Positions 1 through 6,620 of a stretch of 10,401 bases of DNA are shown in pieces. The translations under genes were made by a program, and so were the position numbers. The DNA lies in the NCBI GenBank assembly GCA_937957805.1, contig CALFXW010000195.1, positions 1-10,401 of the forward strand. The letters run 5' to 3'. The stretch comes from an uncultured Sphingopyxis sp. Its GTDB lineage: Bacteria; Pseudomonadota; Alphaproteobacteria; Sphingomonadales; Sphingomonadaceae. The notes beneath the pieces are model-generated. The model searched no databases. It was not told the origin of the DNA and saw nothing but the letters and a program-made list of their open reading frames with translations. Position 1 is the first letter of the stretch. Every line of letters starts with the position of its first letter.

Positions 1-27
1 TTTCCCTACACGACGCTCTTCCGATCT
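1..27 (+). other. Illumina TruSeq adapter remnant (not genomic)
   Basis: All 27 bases match the 3' part of the TruSeq read-1 adapter, ending in CTCTTCCGATCT, after which alphaproteobacterial coding sequence starts at once. The mlaD reading frame is intact up to base 28 and then runs into the adapter. This is library-preparation sequence left on the end of a contig. It should be trimmed before annotation. Confidence 0.97.
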
Positions 28-615
28 CGCATCCAATTGCGGCCCGTTACGCGCCAGCGTGCCGGTCAGGCTTTCGACATTATCGAGTATCGCGCGCACC
101 GATTGCTGGTTGCGGTCATCGGCCAGTTCGGTCAGCCGTTCGGTCAGCGTCGATAATCGTTCGAGCAATTGCGGGGCAGTTGCCAGAATCTCCCCCAATC
201 CGGCGCGTTTGGTGGGGATGACCGGGCGGCCCGCTGGCCCGCGTTGCGGCAGGCTGGGCGCGCCAGCGACGGTTCCTTCGAGCTGGATTTGCGACACGCC
301 GGTAAAGCCAACCCCCTGCAAGGTCGCGGTTGTCCCCTGCGAAATCGGGAAATCGCGGTCCACCGCAATCCGCACGCGGACAAATTGCGGGTCGGGCTTC
401 CACAGCGCGATGTGGATGACCTGTCCCGCCTGCACCCCCGAATAAAGGACGGGCGAGCCCCGGTTCAGCCCATCGACCGATTGTTTGAAGAAAATATCAT
501 ATTCATCGCGCGCGCCGCCGCCGCTGTTGGCCAGCCAGACGGTGAAGCCCGCCACCGCAAGGAGGAGGAGGAGGGTGATGGCCCCCACCAGCACATTGTT
601 GGAACGATTTTCCAT
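28..615 (-). CDS. mlaD: MlaD-like MCE-domain lipid-transport protein, 3' end missing
   Basis: Periplasmic substrate-binding subunit of an Mla-type ABC lipid transporter, anchored in the inner membrane; MCE proteins form a ring that passes phospholipid between the permease and the periplasm. The sequence shows 196 codons from ATG at 615. A single N-terminal membrane helix spans about residues 8-29, and an MCE domain about 38-115, with the hallmark stretch VDGLNRGSPVLYSGVQAG at 47-64. A helical tail with Leu-rich heptads (LLERLSTLTERLTEL, 150-164) follows, as in the long-tailed MlaD/YrbD relatives. The start overlaps the mlaF stop by one base (TGATG), with GGAGG 13 bases upstream. The true C-terminus lies off the contig: the frame stays open through the adapter, which would add nine false residues. 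Family assignment is firm; the full length is unknown. Confidence 0.9.
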
Positions 616-1478
616 CAGCGCTGCTTATCCTCCATCTGTGCCGCCACGCCGTGCGCGCGCCGCTGCTCGGCTTGTGCGGCCATCCGCCCGCGCGGGCCGG
701 TGAAATATTCGCCAATCCATGGATGGTCACTGGCGACCAGTTCGTCAATCGTGCCGATGGCGATTACTTTTTTGTCGGCCAGCACCGCCACCCGGTCGCA
801 CACGCTGTGCAGCGTGTCGAGGTCATGGGTGATGAGGAGGACAGTCAGCCCCAAAGTATCTGCCAGATCGCGGATCAACGCGTCAAATGCCGCCGCGCTG
901 ATCGGGTCGAGCCCCGCCGTCGGTTCATCGAGGAACAGCAAGGCCGGGTCGAGCGCCAATGCCCGGGCGAGCGCGGCGCGTTTTACCATCCCGCCTGACA
1001 ATTCGGCGGGATATTTGGGGCCGGCATTGGCAGGGAGGCCCGCCAGAACCACTTTATATGCGGCAATCCGGTCGAGCAGATCATCGCTGATGGCGGGGAA
1101 ATATTCGCGGATCGGCACCTGCACATTTTCCGCCACCGTCAGCGTGGAAAACAGCGCGCCGCCCTGAAACAACACCCCCCAGCGGCGGCGGATGTCGCGC
1201 TGTGCCGCGCTGTCCGCCGGGCCGATGGTGGAAACGCCGAATACTTCGACGCTGCCTTCTTCGGGATGCTGCAGTCCGATGATCGAACGCATCAGCACCG
1301 ATTTGCCGGTGCCCGAACCGCCAACGACGCCCAATATCTCCCCCACACGGACGTCGAGGTCGAGCTGATCGTGGATGACCTGCGCGCCAAAGGCATTGCG
1401 CAATCCGCGCACCTTTATCGCAATGTCGTCATGCGGGTGCCGGTCGTCGGCATGGGCAAAGGGCGATTGCGCCACCAT
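615..1478 (-). CDS. mlaF: MlaF-like lipid ABC transporter ATP-binding protein
   Basis: Cytoplasmic ATPase of the Mla-type lipid transporter, powering phospholipid movement by the MlaE permease. The 287-residue protein has a complete ABC set: Walker A GGSGTGKS (53-60), Q-loop Gln105 in LFQGGALF, signature LSGGMVKRAALARAL (160-174), Walker B LLFLDEPTAGLDP (180-192), and H-loop His218 in LLITHDLDT. The FQGGALF Q-loop and SGGMVKRAALARA signature are typical of MlaF rather than of other ABC importers. The start is ATG at 1478, which shares its A with the mlaE TGA stop (TGATG). The frame stays open for more than 220 codons upstream, but that part lies inside mlaE and shows no domain, so it is rejected. 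The C-terminal 25 residues are charged and family-variable. The stop overlaps the mlaD start by one base, which implies coupled translation. Confidence 0.95.
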   Translation of the reverse strand: MVAQSPFAHADDRHPHDDIAIKVRGLRNAFGAQVIHDQLDLDVRVGEILGVVGGSGTGKSVLMRSIIGLQHPEEGSVEVFGVSTIGPADSAAQRDIRRRWGVLFQGGALFSTLTVAENVQVPIREYFPAISDDLLDRIAAYKVVLAGLPANAGPKYPAELSGGMVKRAALARALALDPALLFLDEPTAGLDPISAAAFDALIRDLADTLGLTVLLITHDLDTLHSVCDRVAVLADKKVIAIGTIDELVASDHPWIGEYFTGPRGRMAAQAEQRRAHGVAAQMEDKQR

Positions 1479-2599
1479 CAGTCCCAGCCAATCCCGGTGA
1501 AAAACACCGCGAAAAAGGCATCGAGCACGATGACGAGGAAAATACCCTGCACCACCGCATCGGTCGTGCGCCGTCCAACCTCCTCCGCATTCGCCTTGAC
1601 CTGCATGCCGTGGTAACAGCCGGTCACCGCCACCACCATGCCGAACACCGGCGCCTTGATCAGCAAGGCATAAAGGTCGGTCATCGGGATGATGTCGCGC
1701 AATAATTGGGTATAGGTCAGCGGCGGGATTTCCAGCCCGAACCAACAGAACAGCCCGCCACCCAAAATCGCCGCCAGCGATGCATAAAAGCCGAGCAGCG
1801 GCATCATCAACAATGTCGCAAATACGCGCGGCAGCACCAATGCCTCCATCGGCGACACGCCGATGGTGCGCAGCGCGTCCACCTCCTCCGTTAATTTCAT
1901 CGTCCCCAATTGTGCGGCAAAGGCCGAACCTGAACGCCCCGCGACCATGATTGCGGTCATCAACAGGCCCAATTCGCGCACCGACGCGCGCCCGACCAGA
2001 TTGACGGTAAAAATCTCCAGCCCGAATTGGCGCAATTGCACCGCACCCTGTTGCGCGATGACGATGCCGATCAAAAAGGACATCAGCCCGATGATGGCGA
2101 GCGCATTGACCCCCACCACCTCCACCCGCGTCACCAGCGCCGCCCATCGGATGCGCCCGGGGTGGCGCACCAAAGCGCCGGTCGAACGGATGGCTTCGCC
2201 AAAAAAGCCGAGCAGGCCCAATAATTCGCCCAACGTGTCGCGCACCGTCTGCCCGACCTGATTGGTGACGCGCAGCAGCGGGAATATCGGTTCGGGGCGG
2301 ATGGCGACCGGCTCCTCCGCCGCGCGGGCGACCGCGTCGAGCAGGCGCGCACCCTCCGCATTGGCGCCGCGCACCCGCGCACCCGCGCTATCGGCTATCT
2401 GCGTCACCAGCCACGCGCCAACCGTGTCCATCCGTTCAACCGCGCTGATGTCCAGCGCCGCTATGGTGCCGCCAGCGGCCAGATGGTCTGCCACCGCGCC
2501 GCGCACATCTGCATCAAAACCCGCGATGCGCGCCAGCGTCAGCCGCCCGCTCAGCAACAGGCCCTGTTCGGTCAGGTTATAGGCAGGATCGGCAGACAT
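1478..2599 (-). CDS. mlaE: MlaE-family lipid ABC permease with N-terminal STAS domain
   Basis: Inner-membrane permease of the Mla-type phospholipid transporter. The 373-residue protein has two parts. A STAS-like domain lies at about 8-95 (core ALDISAVERMDTVGAWLV, 48-65), equivalent to the free MlaB protein of Escherichia coli. An MlaE permease domain follows at about 120-373, with several hydrophobic helices and the family signature GRSGSAFAAQLGTMKLTEEV (221-240) followed by DALRTIGVSP. STAS fusion is common in alphaproteobacterial MlaE proteins, and no separate mlaB is seen here. I chose ATG 2599, which has an AGG about 11 bases upstream. The frame opens earlier at a GTG at 2674 that overlaps the preceding stop, but the extra 25 residues are Arg/Ala-rich, lack a ribosome site and precede the domain start. 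Whether the pump exports or retrieves lipid cannot be read from sequence. Confidence 0.92.
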   Translation of the reverse strand: MSADPAYNLTEQGLLLSGRLTLARIAGFDADVRGAVADHLAAGGTIAALDISAVERMDTVGAWLVTQIADSAGARVRGANAEGARLLDAVARAAEEPVAIRPEPIFPLLRVTNQVGQTVRDTLGELLGLLGFFGEAIRSTGALVRHPGRIRWAALVTRVEVVGVNALAIIGLMSFLIGIVIAQQGAVQLRQFGLEIFTVNLVGRASVRELGLLMTAIMVAGRSGSAFAAQLGTMKLTEEVDALRTIGVSPMEALVLPRVFATLLMMPLLGFYASLAAILGGGLFCWFGLEIPPLTYTQLLRDIIPMTDLYALLIKAPVFGMVVAVTGCYHGMQVKANAEEVGRRTTDAVVQGIFLVIVLDAFFAVFFTGIGWD

Positions 2600-2622
2600 G
2601 ACTGGGCGCAACCTGCCCAAGC

Positions 2623-2669
2623 CGCGCGCGGCGCGCAATGGCAAATATGGCGCGGCGCGCGCGGCGCGC
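2623..2669. repeat. GC-only direct repeats in the gap before mlaE
   Basis: A 14-base sequence made only of G and C, largely alternating, occurs at 2623-2636 and again at 2656-2669, within the 71-bp gap between the PLP-enzyme stop and the mlaE ATG. Parts could also pair as an imperfect hairpin (2621-2629 with 2657-2665). No T-run follows, so it is not a standard terminator. Such tracts also arise by slippage in high-G+C genomes. Confidence 0.5.
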
Positions 2670-2670
2670 G

Positions 2671-3984
2671 TCACACCATGTCGAGCGCTTGCGCAAAATC
2701 GGCGATCAAATCATCCGCATCCTCTATGCCGATGGAAATGCGCACCAGATTGTCGGTGATGCCGAGGCGCGCCTTGCGTTCGTCGGGCACCGACAAATGG
2801 GTCATCGCGGCGGGCGCGCTGGCCAGCGTTTCGGTGCCGCCCAAACTCACCGCCAATTTGGCGATTTTTAGCGCGTCAAGGAAACGAAAAGCCTCCGCCT
2901 CCCCGCCCTTGATGAACAGCGAAAAGGTTGACCCTGCGCCGGTGCAATGGCGTTCAAAAATGTCCTTTTGCGACCCTTCGGGCAGGAAACCGAGGTAACC
3001 AATCCCCGCAACCTTGGGGTGGTCGCGCAAAAATGCGCACACCCGCTGGGCATTTTCGCCAGCCCGGCTCATCCGCAATTCCAGCGTTTCGAGGCTGCGC
3101 AGCAGCATCCACGCTGTATTGGGGTCGCAAATGGTGCCGATGATGTTGCGCATTGACCGTATCGGGTCGATCCAGCGTTTGGCGCCCAAAACGCCACCCG
3201 CCACCAGATCGGAATGGCCGCCGGCATATTTGGTGAGGCTATAGAGGACGATATCGGCCCCATGGCGGAGCGGGCGCGACCAGAGCGGGCCCAGAAATGT
3301 ATTGTCGATGGCAATCGGCGGGCGTTCGTCGATGGCAAAGGCAACGTCAATCGCGGTGCGGCACGCCTCCACATCCACCAAAGCGTTGGTGGGGTTGGCC
3401 GGACTTTCGAGGTAGAGCATGGCGACCCGCCCGCCCTTTTTCGCGGCAAGCGCCTTGGCTGCGACCAGCACATCGGCGATTTCGGCGGGCGATGCCTCTG
3501 CCGGAAAGTCGAGATATTCGACGCCATAGCGCCCCAGAATCTTGCCGATCATCGTTTCGGTGGCGGCATATAGCGGGCTGGAATGGACGATGACGTCATT
3601 CTGCCCGACATGCGCCAGAAACAGGGTGGCGATGGCCGACATGCCGCTGGAAAAAACCAGCGCATCCTCCGCCTCGTCCCAAATCGCCAGCCGATCCTCC
3701 AAAATCTCCTGATTGGGGCCGTTGAACCGCGAATAGACGAGGCCGTCTGCCCCGCCGGGGCGTTTGCCGGTAATCCCTTCGAAATGGCGTTTGCCCGCCG
3801 CCGCATTTTCAAACGCAAAGGTGGAGGTTAGGAAAATCGGCGGTTTCAGCGACCCTTCGGACAGCATCGGGTCATAGCCAAAGCCCATCATCTGCGTCGC
3901 GGGCGACAGGTTGCGCCCGGCAATGCGGGTGGATGCGGGCTTGGGTTTGCGGCGCGGTGTCGCGGGGGGCAAAGTGTCGGTCAT
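2671..3984 (-). CDS. PLP-dependent Cys/Met-metabolism enzyme, cystathionine gamma-synthase family
   Basis: Cytoplasmic fold-type I PLP enzyme of the family that holds cystathionine gamma-synthase, cystathionine lyases, methionine gamma-lyase and O-acylhomoserine sulfhydrylase. Of 437 residues the first 30 are a basic, probably disordered tail. Visible family features are YSR (84-86), SSGMSAI (112-118), active-site Tyr139, Asp227 in DNTFLGPL, the Schiff-base Lys252 in SLTKY, LGGTETLASAP (381-391), MTH (394-396) and LVRISIGIED (413-422). The length slightly exceeds the usual 380-400 because of the tail and an insertion near 70-80. The usual NPT after YSR is replaced by GPN, so this is a divergent subgroup and its exact substrate is not assignable. 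The ATG at 3984 has AAGGA six bases upstream; an earlier GTG at 4017 is less likely. It lies 64 bp after the symporter gene and 71 bp before mlaE. Confidence 0.93.
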   Translation of the reverse strand: MTDTLPPATPRRKPKPASTRIAGRNLSPATQMMGFGYDPMLSEGSLKPPIFLTSTFAFENAAAGKRHFEGITGKRPGGADGLVYSRFNGPNQEILEDRLAIWDEAEDALVFSSGMSAIATLFLAHVGQNDVIVHSSPLYAATETMIGKILGRYGVEYLDFPAEASPAEIADVLVAAKALAAKKGGRVAMLYLESPANPTNALVDVEACRTAIDVAFAIDERPPIAIDNTFLGPLWSRPLRHGADIVLYSLTKYAGGHSDLVAGGVLGAKRWIDPIRSMRNIIGTICDPNTAWMLLRSLETLELRMSRAGENAQRVCAFLRDHPKVAGIGYLGFLPEGSQKDIFERHCTGAGSTFSLFIKGGEAEAFRFLDALKIAKLAVSLGGTETLASAPAAMTHLSVPDERKARLGITDNLVRISIGIEDADDLIADFAQALDMV

Positions 3985-4016
3985 GGGCAATCCTTGCACA
4001 AATTTTCGGTTGCCCA
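3984..4016 (-). promoter_or_regulatory. Inverted repeat over the PLP-enzyme start codon
   Basis: A perfect 7-base inverted repeat (TGGGCAA at 4010-4016 read leftward, TTGCCCA at 3984-3990) flanks a 19-base spacer. As RNA it would form a hairpin whose 3' arm ends on the A of the ATG, with the ribosome site AAGGA (3991-3995) at the edge of the loop. It could modulate translation. It is short and may be chance, and it does not resemble a SAM-II riboswitch. Confidence 0.3.
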
Positions 4017-4048
4017 CCGACTAGCAGAGGTGATGGTTGGAAGCGAAA

Positions 4049-5344
4049 CTAATCTTCCAAAATCAGGCTATTGTCGCGCGTTTCGGGCAGCAGCCATGTT
4101 GCCACCCCGGCGGCGGCGATAATCAGCGCGACATAGAGGTAGAACAGCCCCTCCACCCCCATTTGTTTGAGCCACAACGCCACCAGTTCGACCGTTCCGG
4201 CAAAAATCGCATTACCGATGGCATAGGGAAAGGCGACGCCCAGCCCACGGATATGCGCGGGGAAAAGCTCCGCCTTCACCAGCGCATTATTGGCGCTATA
4301 CCCCGACTGGAGGGTGAGCGGCACCAGCAATAAAGCAGCCGCGAGATAGGGCGATGTCACCTGCTGCATCGTCAGGAAAAAGGGGATGGCGGCCAGCGAC
4401 CCGCCAATGCCGAATAATAACAACATCGGCCGCCGCCCGAAACGGTCGCCCAACGCGCCAAAAACCGGCTGCATCAAGGTGAAATAGAGCAGGCCAAAGG
4501 CAACGATATAGGTGGCGGTCGCCTTGGAAAAACCGACGCTGTTATAGAGATATTTCTGCATATAGGATGTGAAGGCATAAGCCCCCAGCCCGCCGCCTGC
4601 TGACAATATGGCAACCAAAATTGCGCTGCGCCGGTGCGCGCGCCACAAATGGCGCAGCGTCGATTTGGGCATACGGCGCTGGTCGAGATTTTCAAAACTC
4701 TGCGTTTCGGCCATTTTGCGGCGCATGACATAGACAGCCAGCGCCAGCACAGCGCCAATGGCAAAGGGGATGCGCCAGCCCCATGCGCTCAATTCGGCTT
4801 CGCTGAGCAGGCTTTGCAGCAATACGGCGACGAAAATCGCGCATAATTGCCCGCCGCACAAAGTCATATATTGGAAACTGGCCCAGAAACCCCGGTTTTT
4901 GCGCGGTGCCATTTCGGACAAATAGGTCGCGCTCGCGCCATATTCGCCGCCGAGCGACAGTCCCTGTATCATCCGTGCGGCGATCAAAATCACCGGTGCC
5001 CACATGCCGACGCTGGCATATCCCGGCGCAATGGCAATCAGCATCGATCCCGCAAACATCAGGCCAACCGACAGCGTCAGCCCCGCTTTGCGCCCGCGCC
5101 GGTCGGCAAAAACCCCCATGGCATAGGCCCCGATCGGCCGGACGATAAAGCCGACCGCAAAGACGGCAGCGGTGTTGAGCAATTTCGCCGTCTCATCCCC
5201 CGCCGGAAAGAAAATTGGCGCGAAATAAATGGCAAAGCTCGCATAAGCGAACCAGTCATACCATTCGACCAAATTGCCCGCCGACCCGGCGATAATCGAA
5301 CGGAAACGCTGTGGACTGATGCGCGCGTCGCTTGCTTGGTTCAT
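4049..5344 (-). CDS. MFS transporter of the metabolite:H+ symporter (MHS) family, KgtP-like
   Basis: Inner-membrane proton symporter, most like Escherichia coli 2-oxoglutarate permease KgtP in length (431 versus about 432 residues) and in motif order. Visible motifs are NLVEWYDWFAYASFAIYFAP (24-43) in the first helix, the MFS loop 2-3 motif GVFADRRGRK (77-86), GGEYGASATYLSEMAP (132-147), WGWRIPFAIGAVLAL (188-202), the central loop, FTSYMQKYL (258-266), and the second-half MFS motif GALGDRFGRRP (296-306). About twelve hydrophobic segments are apparent. A dicarboxylate such as 2-oxoglutarate is the likeliest substrate, but MHS members also carry citrate, proline/betaine or shikimate, so specificity is inferred. 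The ATG at 5344 overlaps the pgeF stop by four bases (ATGA). Its stop (TAG) is followed by 64 bp before the PLP-enzyme gene. Confidence 0.92.
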   Translation of the reverse strand: MNQASDARISPQRFRSIIAGSAGNLVEWYDWFAYASFAIYFAPIFFPAGDETAKLLNTAAVFAVGFIVRPIGAYAMGVFADRRGRKAGLTLSVGLMFAGSMLIAIAPGYASVGMWAPVILIAARMIQGLSLGGEYGASATYLSEMAPRKNRGFWASFQYMTLCGGQLCAIFVAVLLQSLLSEAELSAWGWRIPFAIGAVLALAVYVMRRKMAETQSFENLDQRRMPKSTLRHLWRAHRRSAILVAILSAGGGLGAYAFTSYMQKYLYNSVGFSKATATYIVAFGLLYFTLMQPVFGALGDRFGRRPMLLLFGIGGSLAAIPFFLTMQQVTSPYLAAALLLVPLTLQSGYSANNALVKAELFPAHIRGLGVAFPYAIGNAIFAGTVELVALWLKQMGVEGLFYLYVALIIAAAGVATWLLPETRDNSLILED

Positions 5345-6102
5345 GGTTCCACCCCAATCAGGCTGATCTGCCGACCATAGATATTTTCCCCGTTCAGACA
5401 GGCGCGGCGATAGCTGAAAAAATGTGCAGGCTCGGCGCAGGTGTCGCGCCCCAATATATCAATCTGCCGCACCCCTGCATCGGCCAGTCTTGCGGCGACA
5501 TAGGCGGCAATGTCAAAATGCGCATGGCCGGTGCGTCCGTCCTGAAAAAAGCGGGCATTTTCGCCATCGACATCACAAAAGCGCGTGCGAAAATCCAAAT
5601 CCACCTCATAGGATGCACGGCCAATGCACGGGCCGATGGCGGCGCGAATATGCGCGCGTGACGCGCCCTTTGCCTCCATCGCATCCAACGTTGCATCGGT
5701 TATGCCCGCCAGCGCGCCCTTCCACCCGGCATGCGCCGCGCCAACCACCCCCGCTGTCGCATCGGCAAACAGGACGGGGACGCAATCGGCGGTCAAAATG
5801 GCGAGGAGGACACCGCGCGTCGCGGTTACCAGCGCGTCCGCCTGCGGCCTATCCGCCTCTGCCCATGGGGTATCGAGCATGGCACATTGTCGCCCATGCA
5901 CTTGATACACACCGCACAAAGCCGCGCCGGGGATCAGCGCGTCGGCGGCGATGCGCCGGTTGCGCGCCACCAATTCGGGCGCGTCGTTCGAACCCGTCCC
6001 GCAGTTGAGGCTGGCGAACTCGCCGCGCGATACCCCTCCCTGGCGGGTGAAAAATCCATGCGGCACGCCATTGAGCGCGCTGCTGGTCAAATAGGGGGTC
6101 AT
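5341..6102 (-). CDS. pgeF: Peptidoglycan editing factor PgeF (YfiH/DUF152, multicopper-oxidase-like fold)
   Basis: Cytoplasmic metal-dependent enzyme of the YfiH/YlmD family. In Escherichia coli PgeF removes peptidoglycan precursors carrying L-Ser in place of L-Ala at stem position 1. Relatives such as human FAMIN act on purine nucleosides, so a nucleoside role is also possible. The old name polyphenol oxidase/laccase is probably misleading. The 253 residues include HGFFTRQGGVS (15-25) and the putative metal ligands His69 (QVHG), Cys107 (LTADCVPVLFAD) and His124 (AAHAGWKG). GPCIG (157-161) and, near the end, FFSYRR follow. Length and motif order are standard. The ATG at 6102 overlaps the acetyltransferase stop by four bases, and its stop overlaps the symporter start in the same way, which supports coupled translation. 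No strong ribosome site is visible. Confidence 0.95.
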   Translation of the reverse strand: MTPYLTSSALNGVPHGFFTRQGGVSRGEFASLNCGTGSNDAPELVARNRRIAADALIPGAALCGVYQVHGRQCAMLDTPWAEADRPQADALVTATRGVLLAILTADCVPVLFADATAGVVGAAHAGWKGALAGITDATLDAMEAKGASRAHIRAAIGPCIGRASYEVDLDFRTRFCDVDGENARFFQDGRTGHAHFDIAAYVAARLADAGVRQIDILGRDTCAEPAHFFSYRRACLNGENIYGRQISLIGVEP

Positions 6103-6620
6103 AACCGCGCCATCCAGATGCGATCATCGTCGATCTGGTCGCCAACGCGATAGGGGTTTTTGCCAATTTCGGCAAAGCCATGGCGCGCGTAAAAACGCTG
6201 CGCGCGGCGGTTTTCGACAAAGACCGACAATAATATCCGCGCCTTGCCACGTTGCCGCGCCTCCGCCAGCGCCCAAGCCATCAGCGCATCGGCGGCCCCC
6301 GTCCCCTTGGCGCGGGAAAGGAGGTAGAAATGGTGGAGTTCGATGCTGTCTGCCGCATCGCCATAATCATCGGGCAGGGGAAAATCGATCGGCCCCAGCT
6401 TGATATAGCCCGAAACCCCCGCAGCATCGCGCCACAGGCGGATCGGCCATGTCATAGGGTCGGCTATTTCAGCGGCGCAGCGCGCGGGTGGCATCCACAC
6501 GCGCAAATGTTCGGCGAGATCAGCCGCGCTATACATATGGGCAAATGTTTCGGCCCATGCCCGCGCGGCCATGGCGGCGAGTTCGTCGGCATCCGCCAAC
6601 TTTGGGGTGCATATCGTCAT
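6099..6620 (-). CDS. GNAT family N-acetyltransferase
   Basis: Cytoplasmic acetyl-CoA-dependent acetyltransferase of 173 residues. The GNAT core is clear: a central strand IELHHFYLL (93-101) leads into the acetyl-CoA pyrophosphate loop RAKGTGAADALM (103-114), the usual R/Q-x-x-G-x-G/A pattern. Then LSVFVENRRAQRFYARHGF (131-149) carries the conserved Asn137 and the FY pair that packs near CoA. The N-terminal AWAETFAHMY (21-30) recalls PaiA-like GNATs that act on polyamines or small amines, but the acceptor cannot be told from sequence. The ATG at 6620 overlaps the methyltransferase stop by four bases and has GAAGG nine bases upstream. An earlier in-frame ATG at 6647 would add nine basic residues and is less likely. 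The protein sits between a methyltransferase and PgeF in a coupled run. Confidence 0.9.
   Translation of the reverse strand: MTICTPKLADADELAAMAARAWAETFAHMYSAADLAEHLRVWMPPARCAAEIADPMTWPIRLWRDAAGVSGYIKLGPIDFPLPDDYGDAADSIELHHFYLLSRAKGTGAADALMAWALAEARQRGKARILLSVFVENRRAQRFYARHGFAEIGKNPYRVGDQIDDDRIWMARL

Noticed and set aside
169..1167. 332-codon open frame on the plus strand
   Set aside because: It runs antisense through mlaD and mlaF, shows no recognisable motif, and has the look of an open complementary frame in high-G+C DNA.
1479..2147. Open frame that would extend MlaF upstream by more than 220 codons
   Set aside because: It lies in another frame inside mlaE, is rich in Gly, Ala and Arg without domain features, and the ATG at 1478 gives a normal MlaF N-terminus.
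2600..2674. GTG start of mlaE at 2674
   Set aside because: It would overlap the previous stop neatly, but lacks a ribosome site and adds an Arg/Ala-rich stretch coded by the GC repeat, before the STAS domain begins.
3985..4048. SAM-II riboswitch or terminator before the PLP-enzyme gene
   Set aside because: The conserved SAM-II core is absent and the only stems are short with no T-run after them; only the start-codon repeat was kept, at low confidence.
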